Below are positions 42,256 to 51,582 of a stretch of 64,000 nucleotides of DNA, one piece after another. This stretch comes from Anaerobium acetethylicum (GTDB lineage Bacteria > Bacillota > Clostridia > Lachnospirales > Lachnospiraceae), in contig NZ_FMKA01000001.1 of the NCBI RefSeq assembly GCF_900096945.1, forward strand, positions 62,001 through 126,000, read 5' to 3'. Numbering within the stretch: the stretch's first letter is position 1; each line of letters starts with the position of its first letter. The translations under genes were made by a program, and so were the position numbers. The notes under the pieces were generated by a model. That model was not told the DNA's origin. It did not search any database and worked only from the letters and a program-made list of their open reading frames with translations.

Positions 42256-42296
42256 ACAAAAGGTATCGTTGCATATAACGGTACCTTTTGTTATAT
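42256..42296 (+). terminator. Terminator following element B2
   Basis: ACAAAAGGTATCGTT (42256-42270) pairs with AACGGTACCTTTTGT (42277-42291), one G-U pair, then TATATT. It would end the ABC operon transcript before the GH30 gene. Confidence 0.75.
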
Positions 42297-42368
42297 TAAG
42301 TGAAAAAAGAGTGATAAGTGAAAATATGAGATATAAACAATAATAAGAGATTATAGCAGGAGGTAATC

Positions 42369-43715
42369 ATGAAAACTGAAATTTTTACAACAGCCGGTGA
42401 TGGAACACAGCAGGAATGCGGCCATCAGACTATACTATTTACAGAAGACATGCAGGGCATGGAAAATAATGTGATAAACTTATACCCGGAAGCACGATTT
42501 GAGGTGTTTGAAGGGTTTGGAGGCGCAATTACGGATTCGGCAGCGTATGTATACTCGCTGATGAATGAGGAACAGAAAAAAACGTTGATAGAAACCTATT
42601 TTTCAGAAGAACAGATGAAATATGGCATTGTCAGGATTCACATGGACAGCTGCGATTTTTCGACGGAAATGTATGAAGCCATGTCTGATAAGGAAGACCT
42701 GGAGCTGAAAAGCTTTTCCTTTGAAAGGACAGAAAAATATATTCTTCCAATGCTGGAGGATGCACAGAAGGCGGCTGGAAAACCGCTGGAAATCATGCTG
42801 TCTCCATGGTCTCCGCCTGCATTTATGAAAACAAATGATTCAAGGAAATATGGAGGCTCACTGAAACAGGAGTATTATGGAATGTGGGCTGACTATCTTT
42901 GCAGATATATTGAGGAATTTCAGAAAAGGGGTTATAAGGTCCGGAGGATTTCCCTGCAGAATGAGCCGAAAGCCGCCCAGACCTGGGATTCCTGCATTTA
43001 TACGGCCGCCCAGGAAAAAGAATTTCTGGAAGCGCATATGTATCCTGCATTGAAGTCCCGTGGGATGGGAGACATAGAAATATTTATCTGGGACCATAAT
43101 AAAGAGCGGGTCTACGAACGCGTAAAAGAAATTGTGGATGACATGACGAAAGACATGGTTGCAGGAGTGGCATTCCATTGGTATAGCGGCGACCATTTCG
43201 AAGCGCTGGATCTGATACGAAGAGAATACCCGGATTTGAAAATGATCATATCAGAAAGCTGTATTGAATACAGTAAATTTGGTGTAACTGATGAGAGGAA
43301 AAACGCAGCCCGCCTTTCCCATGAGATTATCGGGGACCTGAATAACGGAATGACTGCATTTTACGACTGGAATCTTCTGCTGGATGAAACAGGCGGTCCT
43401 AACCATGTGGGGAATTTCTGCCACGCACCGTTTCTTTATGACAGGGAGAAGAAAATCCTGACGCCACAGTTAATCTTTCACCATTTTAACCATTTTTCTC
43501 ATTATATTAAGAAAGGTGCAAGAAGGATCGGTTTCAGCAGGTATACTGATCTTCTGGATGTGACAGCTTTTGAAAATCCGGATGGAGAGCTGGTATTTGT
43601 CATCCTGAACCGGACGAAGCAGGCAATCCCTGTTGTGTTAAGGGTAGATGGAAAAATAGCGGAGCTGGAAGTGCAGCCGGAAGCAGTCTGTACGGGATGC
43701 ATCAGCAACGATTAG
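42369..43715 (+). CDS. Glycoside hydrolase family 30 glucosidase-like enzyme
   Basis: A 448-residue cytoplasmic GH30 enzyme. FEGFGGAITDSAA is the hallmark at the barrel start; acid/base Glu199 lies in RISLQNEPKA and nucleophile Glu296 in MIISESCIEY. MLSPWSPPAFMKTN is the conserved third strand. The C-terminal 60 residues are the small beta sandwich of the family. Relatives act as glucosylceramidases, beta-1,6-glucanases or beta-glucosidases; lack of a signal peptide favours action on imported oligosaccharides. The ATG at 42369 follows GGAGG. The GH1 gene follows after 34 bases. Confidence 0.92.
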   Translation: MKTEIFTTAGDGTQQECGHQTILFTEDMQGMENNVINLYPEARFEVFEGFGGAITDSAAYVYSLMNEEQKKTLIETYFSEEQMKYGIVRIHMDSCDFSTEMYEAMSDKEDLELKSFSFERTEKYILPMLEDAQKAAGKPLEIMLSPWSPPAFMKTNDSRKYGGSLKQEYYGMWADYLCRYIEEFQKRGYKVRRISLQNEPKAAQTWDSCIYTAAQEKEFLEAHMYPALKSRGMGDIEIFIWDHNKERVYERVKEIVDDMTKDMVAGVAFHWYSGDHFEALDLIRREYPDLKMIISESCIEYSKFGVTDERKNAARLSHEIIGDLNNGMTAFYDWNLLLDETGGPNHVGNFCHAPFLYDREKKILTPQLIFHHFNHFSHYIKKGARRIGFSRYTDLLDVTAFENPDGELVFVILNRTKQAIPVVLRVDGKIAELEVQPEAVCTGCISND

Positions 43716-43749
43716 GACCTGAATTTCGAGAAAGGAATGTGATTTTTTT

Positions 43750-45108
43750 ATGTTTGATAAAGATTTTTTATGGGGGGCAGCGTCGGCTGCACATCAGATA
43801 GAAGGCGGGTTCCGGGATGATGGAAAAGGACTTGGAATCTGGGATTACTTTGAGCAGCAGAAGGGGCATATAAAGCATGGGGAAACCGCAGATGTCTCCT
43901 GCGACCATTACCACCGGTTCAGGGAAGATGTTGCGCTGATGAAGCAGATCGGACTAAAAAGCTATCGCTTCTCAATCAGCTGGCCCCGTGTCATGCCTCA
44001 TGGAACGGGAAAAGTAAATGAAAAGGGACTGCAGTTTTATTCGGATCTGGTGGATGAATTGTTGGCGGCGGGCATTAAGCCCATGGTAACCCTGTACCAT
44101 TGGAACCTTCCTTATGAACTCCATGAGAAGGGGGGCTGGAGAAACCCGGAAATTCCGTCGTGGTTTGAAGCATATACGAAGGCTGTAGTGGAACGGCTGT
44201 CTGATCGTGTAGAATACTGGATGACTTTCAATGAGCCCCAGCTTTTTGTGGGTGGCGGCTATCTGGGAGGATTTCATGCGCCATTTGAACTGAATGATAC
44301 CAAAACGATGCTGGAGATCAGCAAGCATGTATTCCTGGCACATGGAAAAGCCGTATCTGTTATCCGCCAGATGGCAAAACGTCCATCTTTAGTGGGGCTG
44401 GCGCCAACTGGCCCTGTCTATCTGCCGAAGAACGATTCTGCCGAAGACATCGAGGATGCAAGACAGAAATCTTTTGCAGTTCATCCGGCTGCATTTGCAT
44501 TCGGCAATGCATGGTGGGCAGATTCGATTTTCCTGGGCAGATTTCCAGAAGGGTCAGAAGAAATATTCGGAGATAAGATGATTCGTTTTACGCAGGAGGA
44601 ATGGGCCGAGGTCTCACAGAAGCTGGATTTCTATGGCTTTAACGTATATCAGGCAGAAACGGCCTATCCGATACCAAAGGACGCCTATGATGAGTATGCT
44701 TATCAAGGCAGTCCGCATACCATGATGGATTGGAATGTTACCCCTGAAGTGATGTACTGGTCCTCGCGATTTCTGTACGACAGGTATCAGAAGCCGCTGA
44801 TGATTACGGAAAACGGCATGGCAGGAATGGACTGGGAAGCGATAGACGGAAAAGTACATGATCCACAGAGAATCGATTTCCTGAACAGGTATCTTCTTCA
44901 ACTTGAAAAGGCAGTTGATGAAGGGATTCCGATATTGGGTTATCAGTACTGGTCAATCATGGATAACTTTGAGTGGACCGAAGGTTTTGATAAGAGATTC
45001 GGCCTCATACACGTGGACTATCAGACATGTAAAAGAACACTGAAGGATTCGGCATATTGGTATAAAAAGGTGATTGAAAGTAACGGAGCCTCGTTGCATT
45101 CTATTTAA
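43750..45108 (+). CDS. Glycoside hydrolase family 1 beta-glucosidase
   Basis: A 452-residue single-domain GH1 enzyme of normal length. The start FLWGAASAAHQIEGG is typical; acid/base Glu162 is in MTFNEPQ and nucleophile Glu354 in MITENGMA. The C-terminal NFEWTEGFDKRFGLIHVDY motif lines the aglycone site. No residues for 6-phospho substrates (Ser-x-Ser-Lys region) are obvious, so plain beta-glucosides are likely. It follows GH30 and precedes an AraC regulator by 15 bases, so the three form one operon. Confidence 0.94.
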   Translation: MFDKDFLWGAASAAHQIEGGFRDDGKGLGIWDYFEQQKGHIKHGETADVSCDHYHRFREDVALMKQIGLKSYRFSISWPRVMPHGTGKVNEKGLQFYSDLVDELLAAGIKPMVTLYHWNLPYELHEKGGWRNPEIPSWFEAYTKAVVERLSDRVEYWMTFNEPQLFVGGGYLGGFHAPFELNDTKTMLEISKHVFLAHGKAVSVIRQMAKRPSLVGLAPTGPVYLPKNDSAEDIEDARQKSFAVHPAAFAFGNAWWADSIFLGRFPEGSEEIFGDKMIRFTQEEWAEVSQKLDFYGFNVYQAETAYPIPKDAYDEYAYQGSPHTMMDWNVTPEVMYWSSRFLYDRYQKPLMITENGMAGMDWEAIDGKVHDPQRIDFLNRYLLQLEKAVDEGIPILGYQYWSIMDNFEWTEGFDKRFGLIHVDYQTCKRTLKDSAYWYKKVIESNGASLHSI

Positions 45109-45123
45109 ATAGGCAGGTGGAAA

Positions 45124-46380
45124 ATGGAAAAGAACATAAGATTTGAAGAGCTTAAATACTTATTAGAAAACCTTTATGCATGCAACCAGATTCCTTTTCA
45201 TATGTGTAATGCGAAGGATGAGATCATCATGCAGGCAGGTGAAAAGAATCACGATAAGGATCCTTTTTATACGGACACAGAACTTGTAAAAAAACTGCGG
45301 GAACAGAGCCGGGAATCTGCTTATCCGGTTTTGGAGATAGAAGATGCCATATTTATATATGGCGTATTTTGTGACGCACTGGAGAACTGTTATATATACG
45401 GGCCCATATCGTTGGAAAATCCATCCCTCTCAAAACTATTTGAATACCGGAAACGCCATGGAATTACGGGCAAGGATTTCAGCATTTTGCATGAATCATT
45501 CATGCAATTGGTAAATATATTGGCTGTTGCATTGTTTATGGTTACAGGCAGGATGATTGATAAGAAAATGATTATCGCGCAGAATGAAGGCAGCCTGAGT
45601 GACAGCCTGATAGGCGAAAGGGAAGTAAATCAATACAAGTTTGAGAAAGCGGAATTCGATATGGAACATCTGAGTTATCAATACGAGCAGCAGTACCTGA
45701 CAGCTGTTGAAAACGGAGATGTTGAATTTTTCAAGAACACACTGCTGGATGAGCCAAAGGCACTTGAAAAGGTGGGGCTGCTTGCAAAAGACAGCAAAAA
45801 ACAGATTGAGTACATGTGCGTTTCCTCTACCGTTCTTGTATCGCGCGCATCCATACGAGGCGGATTGAATCCTTCCATCGCATATGCATTGAGCGAGCTG
45901 TATCTGCAAAAGCTGGAGAACTGCAAAAATACCCGGGAGATTTTAAATCTGCACCGTACCATGCAGCTTGATTTCGTAACGAAAATTCGGGAACTGAAAG
46001 AACAAAAGCGTAAGGAAGACTATATCGAAGCCTGTAAAGACTATATTTATCAGCGGGTGCATTATCCGGTCCGGATTAAGGAAATTGCGGATATGCTTGG
46101 TATGAACCACAGTTATTTGTCGAAAAAGTTCAAAGAAAAAGAAGGGATGACGATCGTACAGTACAGCATTGATGCGAAGCTTCAGGCAGCGGCCAACATG
46201 CTGAAGTATTCGGATGCCAGTATTGCAGAAATAACAGATTACTTCTGCTTTGTTTCACAGAGCCGGTTTGGAAGCCAGTTCAAACAGAAATACGGTGTTA
46301 CCCCTATGGTATATAGAAAAGAAAATAGAGTCATTGATTTTACTGAAAACAATAAAAATGTACATAAAAGCAAAAAATAG
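45124..46380 (+). CDS. AraC-family transcriptional regulator
   Basis: A 418-residue regulator. Its N-terminal 150 residues (IPFHMCNAKDEI, then FCDALENCYIYGPI) resemble the PocR/YSIRK-type sensor domain of AraC proteins; the middle is helical; the C-terminal 100 residues are the double HTH (VRIKEIADMLGMNHSYLSKKF and ITDYFCFVSQSRFGSQFK). It is the last gene of the GH30-GH1 unit, so it may control it and the following GH2 gene. The ATG at 45124 follows AGGTGG. Ligand unknown. Confidence 0.9.
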   Translation: MEKNIRFEELKYLLENLYACNQIPFHMCNAKDEIIMQAGEKNHDKDPFYTDTELVKKLREQSRESAYPVLEIEDAIFIYGVFCDALENCYIYGPISLENPSLSKLFEYRKRHGITGKDFSILHESFMQLVNILAVALFMVTGRMIDKKMIIAQNEGSLSDSLIGEREVNQYKFEKAEFDMEHLSYQYEQQYLTAVENGDVEFFKNTLLDEPKALEKVGLLAKDSKKQIEYMCVSSTVLVSRASIRGGLNPSIAYALSELYLQKLENCKNTREILNLHRTMQLDFVTKIRELKEQKRKEDYIEACKDYIYQRVHYPVRIKEIADMLGMNHSYLSKKFKEKEGMTIVQYSIDAKLQAAANMLKYSDASIAEITDYFCFVSQSRFGSQFKQKYGVTPMVYRKENRVIDFTENNKNVHKSKK

Positions 46381-46390
46381 TATATAACAA

Positions 46391-46433
46391 AAAAGTCCTA
46401 TCGCTTATTCTTACTATAAGCAATAGGACTTTT
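46391..46433. terminator. Bidirectional hairpin with the family C core (copy C2)
   Basis: AAAAGTCCTAT (46391-46401) pairs with ATAGGACTTTT (46423-46433), extended inward by GCTTAT/ATAAGC. It has the make-up of a bidirectional terminator, yet its 33-base core (46396-46428) matches 28437-28469 on the opposite strand with only three differences, much closer than two independent terminators would be. Confidence 0.8.
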
Positions 46434-46481
46434 TGCTGTTTGAGAAATTAAGAATAAGAAACGTAGCTGTGAGGTAAGAGT

Positions 46482-48848
46482 ATGAAAAGAGAATCGTTTA
46501 ACCAGGGGTGGACCTATCACAAGGAAAACAAGCAGGAAATACAGACAGTCGATCTTCCCCATGACGCCATGATCCATGAGACGAGAAATCCAGAGAGTCC
46601 AGGGACTCATGCCAACGCCTATTTCCCGGGCGGCGTCTATATCTATGAAAAGACTTTTGAAGCGCCTGAACAGTGGAGAGAAAAAACGGTTTCATTCGAA
46701 TTTGAAGGCGTATATAAAAATTCAACAGTCTTTATCAATGGAAAAGAAGCAGGCGGCAGGCCATATGGCTATGTACCGTTTACCGTGTGTGCTGACGGGC
46801 TGCTGAATTATGGAGGTAAGAATACCATCAGGGTCGTGGCAGACAACTCCAAACTGCCGAATTCCAGATGGTATTCCGGCGGCGGGATATACCGCCCGGT
46901 AAACCTGCTTGTCGGGAATAAGACCCATATCAGATGGCAGGGGATAAAAATCTCCACGCTGTCCTATGCGCCGGCAAAAATACAGGTGGAAGTGGAAGCC
47001 AGCGGTGGTGAAATCACTGTAGAGATTCTGTATGGAAACAAGGTCGTAGCGGAAGGAACGGGCTCATCCCTTGTTCTGGAAATACCGGCTGCGAAATTGT
47101 GGTCTGACGATGCACCCAATCGATACCAGTGCCGTGTGACATTGAAGGAAGATGGCCGGATTGTGGATGAAGGGACGGAAGACTTTGGAATCCGTCTGGT
47201 TGAATGGAGCGGGAAGGGGCTGTTTATCAATGGGAAGGAAACCCTGCTCCGAGGCTGCTGCATTCACCATGACAACGGGATTCTGGGTGCCTGCACTTAC
47301 GCAGAAGCGGAGGAGCGCCGTGTCCGGATACTGAAGGAATCCGGCTATAACGCAATCCGCATGTCCCATCATCCTGCATCCAGGTCCCTTCTGGAGGCCT
47401 GTGACCGTTATGGGATGTATGTAATGGATGAGACGTTTGATATGTGGTACAATCATAAAAATAAATACGACTACGCTTCGGATTTTGACGAATGGTATCG
47501 GAAAGACATGAAGGCCATGGTGGATCAAGACTTCAACCATCCGAGCGTAATCATGTACTCGATCGGCAACGAGGTATCGGAGCCCTATCAGGAGCGAGGA
47601 GTGAAGCTGACAAAGGAGATGACTGAATACCTCCATTCCCTTGACAGGAACCGTGCGGTTACCGCCGGCATCAATCTGATGATCATCTCTCTGGCAAGCA
47701 AGGGGAAAGGAATCTATAAAGAAGAGGGTGGCCTCAGGGAAGAGAAAAAGGATTCGGGAAAGAAGAAGCAGGTTTCCGGCAGTCTCTTTTTTAATATCAT
47801 GACATCCATGATCGGAACCGGTATGAACCGCATGGCGAACAGCAGGAAGGCAGATAAGGTGACGAGCCCCTGTCTGGATGCGCTGGATATAGCAGGATAC
47901 AATTATGCCTCCGGCCGCTATCCGTTGGAAGGGAAGCAGCATCCGGACAGAATCGTGGTCGGCTCGGAAACGTTTCCACAGGATATCGCAAAGAACTGGA
48001 AGATGGTTAAGAAATATCCTTACCTGATCGGGGATTTCATGTGGACCGGGTGGGACTACATCGGCGAGGCTGCGATAGGATCCTGGAACTATCAGGGAGT
48101 CAGCATGCGGAATGTCCCTTATCCATGGCTGCTGGCAGACGTAGGTGCCATTGATATTATCGGAACCGTGGGCGCCCAGGCAAAATATGCTTCCACGGTA
48201 TGGGGACTTGAAGAAAAGCCTTATATCGGCGTGCGCCCCGTGAACCATCCCGGCGTAAGGGTATCCAAAGCGGTGTGGCGCGGAACCAACGCCATGAACA
48301 GCTGGGCATGGAAGAACTGCGACGGCAACAAGGCAGAGGTAGAGGTCTATGCGGATGCTGCTAAGGTAGAGCTTTTTGTCAACGGTAGGTCTGTGGGCAG
48401 GAAAAAAATCAAAGAATACAAAGCTATGTTCAAAATCAGATACAAATCAGGCACCATTACCGCCGTTTCCTATGATGGTGCAGGCAGAGAAACCGGCAGA
48501 AGCGAGCTGAAGTCGGCATCTGGAAAGACCAGGATTGCAGCTGTTCCGGAAGAGAAGACGATTAAGGCTGGAGACATTGCATTTATTGATATCTCTATAG
48601 TAGGAGAAAACGGCATCGTAGAATGCAACGAAGACCACAAATTAAACGTGACAGTGAAGAATGGAGAATTGTTGGGATTTGGAAGTGCAAATCCTTGCAC
48701 AGAAGAGCAGTTCGACAGCGGTGAATACACCACGTATTACGGCAGGGCGCTAGCAGCGGTAAGAAGCAAGGCAGCCGGTGAACTAGCCGTAGTGGTTTCT
48801 GGAGATCATCTTCCGGCAGTGGAAGTAAAGGTTGTGGTAACAAAATAA
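46482..48848 (+). CDS. Glycoside hydrolase family 2 enzyme (beta-galactosidase/glucuronidase type)
   Basis: A 788-residue cytoplasmic GH2 enzyme. The N-terminal jelly roll (LPHDAMIHETR, FEGVYKNSTVFINGK), immunoglobulin-like domain and barrel (LRGCCIHHDNGILGA) are in order. Acid/base Glu364 is in YSIGNEVSEP and nucleophile Glu496 in VVGSETFPQ. A Lys-rich insertion of about 45 residues (GIYKEEGGLREEKKDSG) sits between them. C-terminal DUF4982-like and Ig-like domains follow. Residues specific to glucuronidase (NxK) are not evident, so galactosidase-like or another exo-activity is favoured. The ATG at 46482 follows GAGGTAAG. Confidence 0.9.
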   Translation: MKRESFNQGWTYHKENKQEIQTVDLPHDAMIHETRNPESPGTHANAYFPGGVYIYEKTFEAPEQWREKTVSFEFEGVYKNSTVFINGKEAGGRPYGYVPFTVCADGLLNYGGKNTIRVVADNSKLPNSRWYSGGGIYRPVNLLVGNKTHIRWQGIKISTLSYAPAKIQVEVEASGGEITVEILYGNKVVAEGTGSSLVLEIPAAKLWSDDAPNRYQCRVTLKEDGRIVDEGTEDFGIRLVEWSGKGLFINGKETLLRGCCIHHDNGILGACTYAEAEERRVRILKESGYNAIRMSHHPASRSLLEACDRYGMYVMDETFDMWYNHKNKYDYASDFDEWYRKDMKAMVDQDFNHPSVIMYSIGNEVSEPYQERGVKLTKEMTEYLHSLDRNRAVTAGINLMIISLASKGKGIYKEEGGLREEKKDSGKKKQVSGSLFFNIMTSMIGTGMNRMANSRKADKVTSPCLDALDIAGYNYASGRYPLEGKQHPDRIVVGSETFPQDIAKNWKMVKKYPYLIGDFMWTGWDYIGEAAIGSWNYQGVSMRNVPYPWLLADVGAIDIIGTVGAQAKYASTVWGLEEKPYIGVRPVNHPGVRVSKAVWRGTNAMNSWAWKNCDGNKAEVEVYADAAKVELFVNGRSVGRKKIKEYKAMFKIRYKSGTITAVSYDGAGRETGRSELKSASGKTRIAAVPEEKTIKAGDIAFIDISIVGENGIVECNEDHKLNVTVKNGELLGFGSANPCTEEQFDSGEYTTYYGRALAAVRSKAAGELAVVVSGDHLPAVEVKVVVTK

Positions 48849-48891
48849 AGGATAGTCCCGGCCTGAAAGATTCGTGTGGAGGAAATAAGAA

Positions 48892-51498
48892 ATGAATGAA
48901 AAGATAGATAAATTACTTAAGGGAGAAATGGAAAACCATATCATGCCTTTCCTATGGATACATGGGGAATCGGAAGAAACCTACCGCAGGATGGTGAAAG
49001 CCATCTATGAGGCAAACATCAGGGCATTCTGCGTGGAAGCCCGTCCGCACAAGGAATTCTGCAAGGAACAATGGTGGAAGGACATGGACATCATCCTGGA
49101 TGAGGCGGAAAAGCGCAGCATGAAGGTATGGATTCTGGATGACAAGCATTTCCCTACGGGCTATGCGAACGGAGGCGTGGAAAAGGCGCCTATCGAGCAG
49201 AGGCGCCAGAACATCTTCCACAGGCAGATCAGGGTGACCGGCGGAAAAAAAATCCGCCTGAAGCTGAACAGATACATTCATCCGAAGAACAACTATGATC
49301 TAATGTCCTATATCATGCTGCTGTACGGCAACGAAATGCGTCTTCCGAAAAAATACGGCAAGGACGTGCTGCTGTCCTGTACGGCATATGGGAAACACGG
49401 TTACGTGGATCTGTCGGAGCATATCCAGAAAGGGATGCTGGAATGGGAAGCGGCGGAAGGAGAATGGACCATTGAAATCCTGAGCCTTTCCAACAATACA
49501 GGCATGCACCGCAGCTACATAAACATGATGGACCGGAAGTCCTGCCGCATCCAGATTGATGAGGTATATGAACCCCATTATGCCCACTACAAGGATAAAT
49601 TCGGGACCGTTATTGCAGGCTTCTTCTCAGATGAACCGGAACTTGGCAACTACAATTACTGCAAGCATTATAATTATCTGGGAATCGAACAGGACCTTCC
49701 CTTCAGCCGGGAACTGGCAAAGATGCTGAAGGAAAAACTGGGTGCAGACTGGAAAAGCCAGCTGCCCCTCTTGTGGAATAACGATTATGACAGGGAAGTG
49801 GCAGCCCGCGTCCGCTACATCTATATGGACTGCGTCACAAGGCTGGTGGAAAAGGATTTCTCTCTTCAGATTGGCCAGTGGTGCAGGGAACGGGGAGTGG
49901 AATATATCGGCCATGTGATCGAGGATAACAACCAGCATGCACGCACTTCTACCAGCCTCGGACACTTTTTCCGCGGGCTGAAACATCAGACCATGGCGGG
50001 AATCGATGACATCGGCGGGCAGGTCTGTCCGGGAGGAGAAGACAGCCTGACGAAGAATATCATGGGGTATCAGAATGACGGGGAGTTCTATCATTATGCC
50101 CTCGGAAGACTGGGGGCATCCCTGGGAGCGCTGAATCCAAACATGAAGGGCCGCACCATGTGCGAGATTTTCGGCAATTATGGCTGGAGTGAAGGCGTGC
50201 GGCTGGAAAAATACCTGGTTGATCATTTTATGGTGCGGGGAATCAACTACTTTGTTCCTCATGCCTTTTCAAGCAAGGCATATCCGGACAAGGACTGCCC
50301 GCCCCATTTCTATGCCCACGGGAACAATCCCCAGTACCGTCATTTCGGGGAACTGATGAACTATACAAACCGCATCTGCAACCTGATCTCGGGGGGCCAG
50401 GAAGTTGTGCAGGCGGCCATCCTGTATCACGGCGAAGCGGAATGGACCGGGAAATGCATGCTCATGCAGAAGCCGGCAAGAATATTGGCGGACAATCAGA
50501 TAGGCTTCCATTTCGTCCCAAGCGACGTGTTTTCAGAGCAGGAATTTTACAAGACAGAGTTAGGGAAGGTATTGACGGTTAACGGTAGGAAGCATCAGCT
50601 GCTTATCGTCCCGTATGCCCAGTTCATAACAAGCGAAGCTGCAGAAGGAATGATAAAGCTGCAGGAGGCAGGCTGTCCGGTTGTATTCATCGATGGACTT
50701 CCGGAGGGTATCTGTACCGGAGAGGAATTGCCGAAGCAAATTGCGGCATGCAAAGTTGTGTCCCTGGACAATCTGCTGGATTATCTGAAGCAGCAGAAGC
50801 TGGGGAATATCGTCATCCAGCCTGCAGATAACCGGATCCGCTGCATGCATTATCAGGGGGAAGAGGAAATCTTCTATCTGTTCAATGAAGGAAAAGAAAT
50901 CTACAGCGGTACCCTGCAGCTGCCGGTTCACGGTCAGCTGTATGGGTATGATGCATGGAACAACAGTCTGTTCAGACTTGAGCCGGCGGATGGGGATGGA
51001 AAGGTAAAGGTCGAGATCGCGCCTTCCAAGAGCATGCTCATACTGAAAGGTGCGAGAGAAGGCCAGCAGCTGCCAGCGCCTGCTTCCGGGAAAGGAAGGA
51101 GACATGCACTGAAAAAGTTCAGACAGAGCGTATGCAGAAGCATAGATTATCCGAAGTTTACCAGTCATCATGATATTGAAAAGCTAGAAAGCTATCATCT
51201 TACTGATAAGAAATTTTCCGGATTTATCCGTTACGAAACAAGCATCATGCTGGAAAAGTTTCGTAAGGTACAGATTGAGATCACAGATGCTTACGAAGGC
51301 GTCGAGGTCTTTGTGAACGGACAGAGCGCAGGGATACAGGTGGTGCCTTCGTTTTTATTTGATATTACGGGGTTGTGCAGAACGGGCAAAAACGAAATCG
51401 CAATCGAGGTTGCCACGACTCTGGAACGGGAACGCGGGAATACAAAAAAAGGGGCAGCAACGGGAATTACCGGTGAGGTAAATATGATATTGGATTGA
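48892..51498 (+). CDS. Large glycoside hydrolase-like protein, GH106-type alpha-L-rhamnosidase candidate
   Basis: An 868-residue cytoplasmic protein with somewhat higher GC content than the genes around it. The N-terminal half is a TIM-barrel-like domain (FLWIHGESEETYRRMV, WILDDKHFPTG, GFFSDEPELG with acidic residues near 245, then YIGHVIEDNNQHA). The middle contains a GATase-like region, and the last 150 residues form a galactose-binding jelly roll (YEGVEVFVNGQSAG). This layout recalls the GH106 rhamnosidases and related uncharacterised hydrolases of gut bacteria. The ATG at 48892 follows GGAGG; the gene is 43 bases after GH2 in one operon. Family assignment is from memory and uncertain. Confidence 0.65.
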   Translation: MNEKIDKLLKGEMENHIMPFLWIHGESEETYRRMVKAIYEANIRAFCVEARPHKEFCKEQWWKDMDIILDEAEKRSMKVWILDDKHFPTGYANGGVEKAPIEQRRQNIFHRQIRVTGGKKIRLKLNRYIHPKNNYDLMSYIMLLYGNEMRLPKKYGKDVLLSCTAYGKHGYVDLSEHIQKGMLEWEAAEGEWTIEILSLSNNTGMHRSYINMMDRKSCRIQIDEVYEPHYAHYKDKFGTVIAGFFSDEPELGNYNYCKHYNYLGIEQDLPFSRELAKMLKEKLGADWKSQLPLLWNNDYDREVAARVRYIYMDCVTRLVEKDFSLQIGQWCRERGVEYIGHVIEDNNQHARTSTSLGHFFRGLKHQTMAGIDDIGGQVCPGGEDSLTKNIMGYQNDGEFYHYALGRLGASLGALNPNMKGRTMCEIFGNYGWSEGVRLEKYLVDHFMVRGINYFVPHAFSSKAYPDKDCPPHFYAHGNNPQYRHFGELMNYTNRICNLISGGQEVVQAAILYHGEAEWTGKCMLMQKPARILADNQIGFHFVPSDVFSEQEFYKTELGKVLTVNGRKHQLLIVPYAQFITSEAAEGMIKLQEAGCPVVFIDGLPEGICTGEELPKQIAACKVVSLDNLLDYLKQQKLGNIVIQPADNRIRCMHYQGEEEIFYLFNEGKEIYSGTLQLPVHGQLYGYDAWNNSLFRLEPADGDGKVKVEIAPSKSMLILKGAREGQQLPAPASGKGRRHALKKFRQSVCRSIDYPKFTSHHDIEKLESYHLTDKKFSGFIRYETSIMLEKFRKVQIEITDAYEGVEVFVNGQSAGIQVVPSFLFDITGLCRTGKNEIAIEVATTLERERGNTKKGAATGITGEVNMILD

Positions 51499-51533
51499 AA
51501 GCGCACCTGAGAAACTAAATAAGAATATGTCAT

Positions 51534-51577
51534 AAGACCCTTCATTTCAAGCTAATTGAAAATGAAGGGTCTCTTTT
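51534..51577. terminator. Bidirectional terminator between GH106-like gene and AraC gene
   Basis: AGACCCTTCAT (from 51535) pairs with ATGAAGGGTCT (to 51572), with an imperfect inner stem, and is followed by CTTTTT. Confidence 0.85.
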
Positions 51578-51582
51578 TGGTT

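Noticed and set aside
47064-48248. Minus-strand open frame of 394 codons opposite the GH2 gene
   Set aside because: Antisense shadow of a GC-richer gene with intact catalytic residues; composition is implausible (many His, Cys and Arg) and no family is recognisable.
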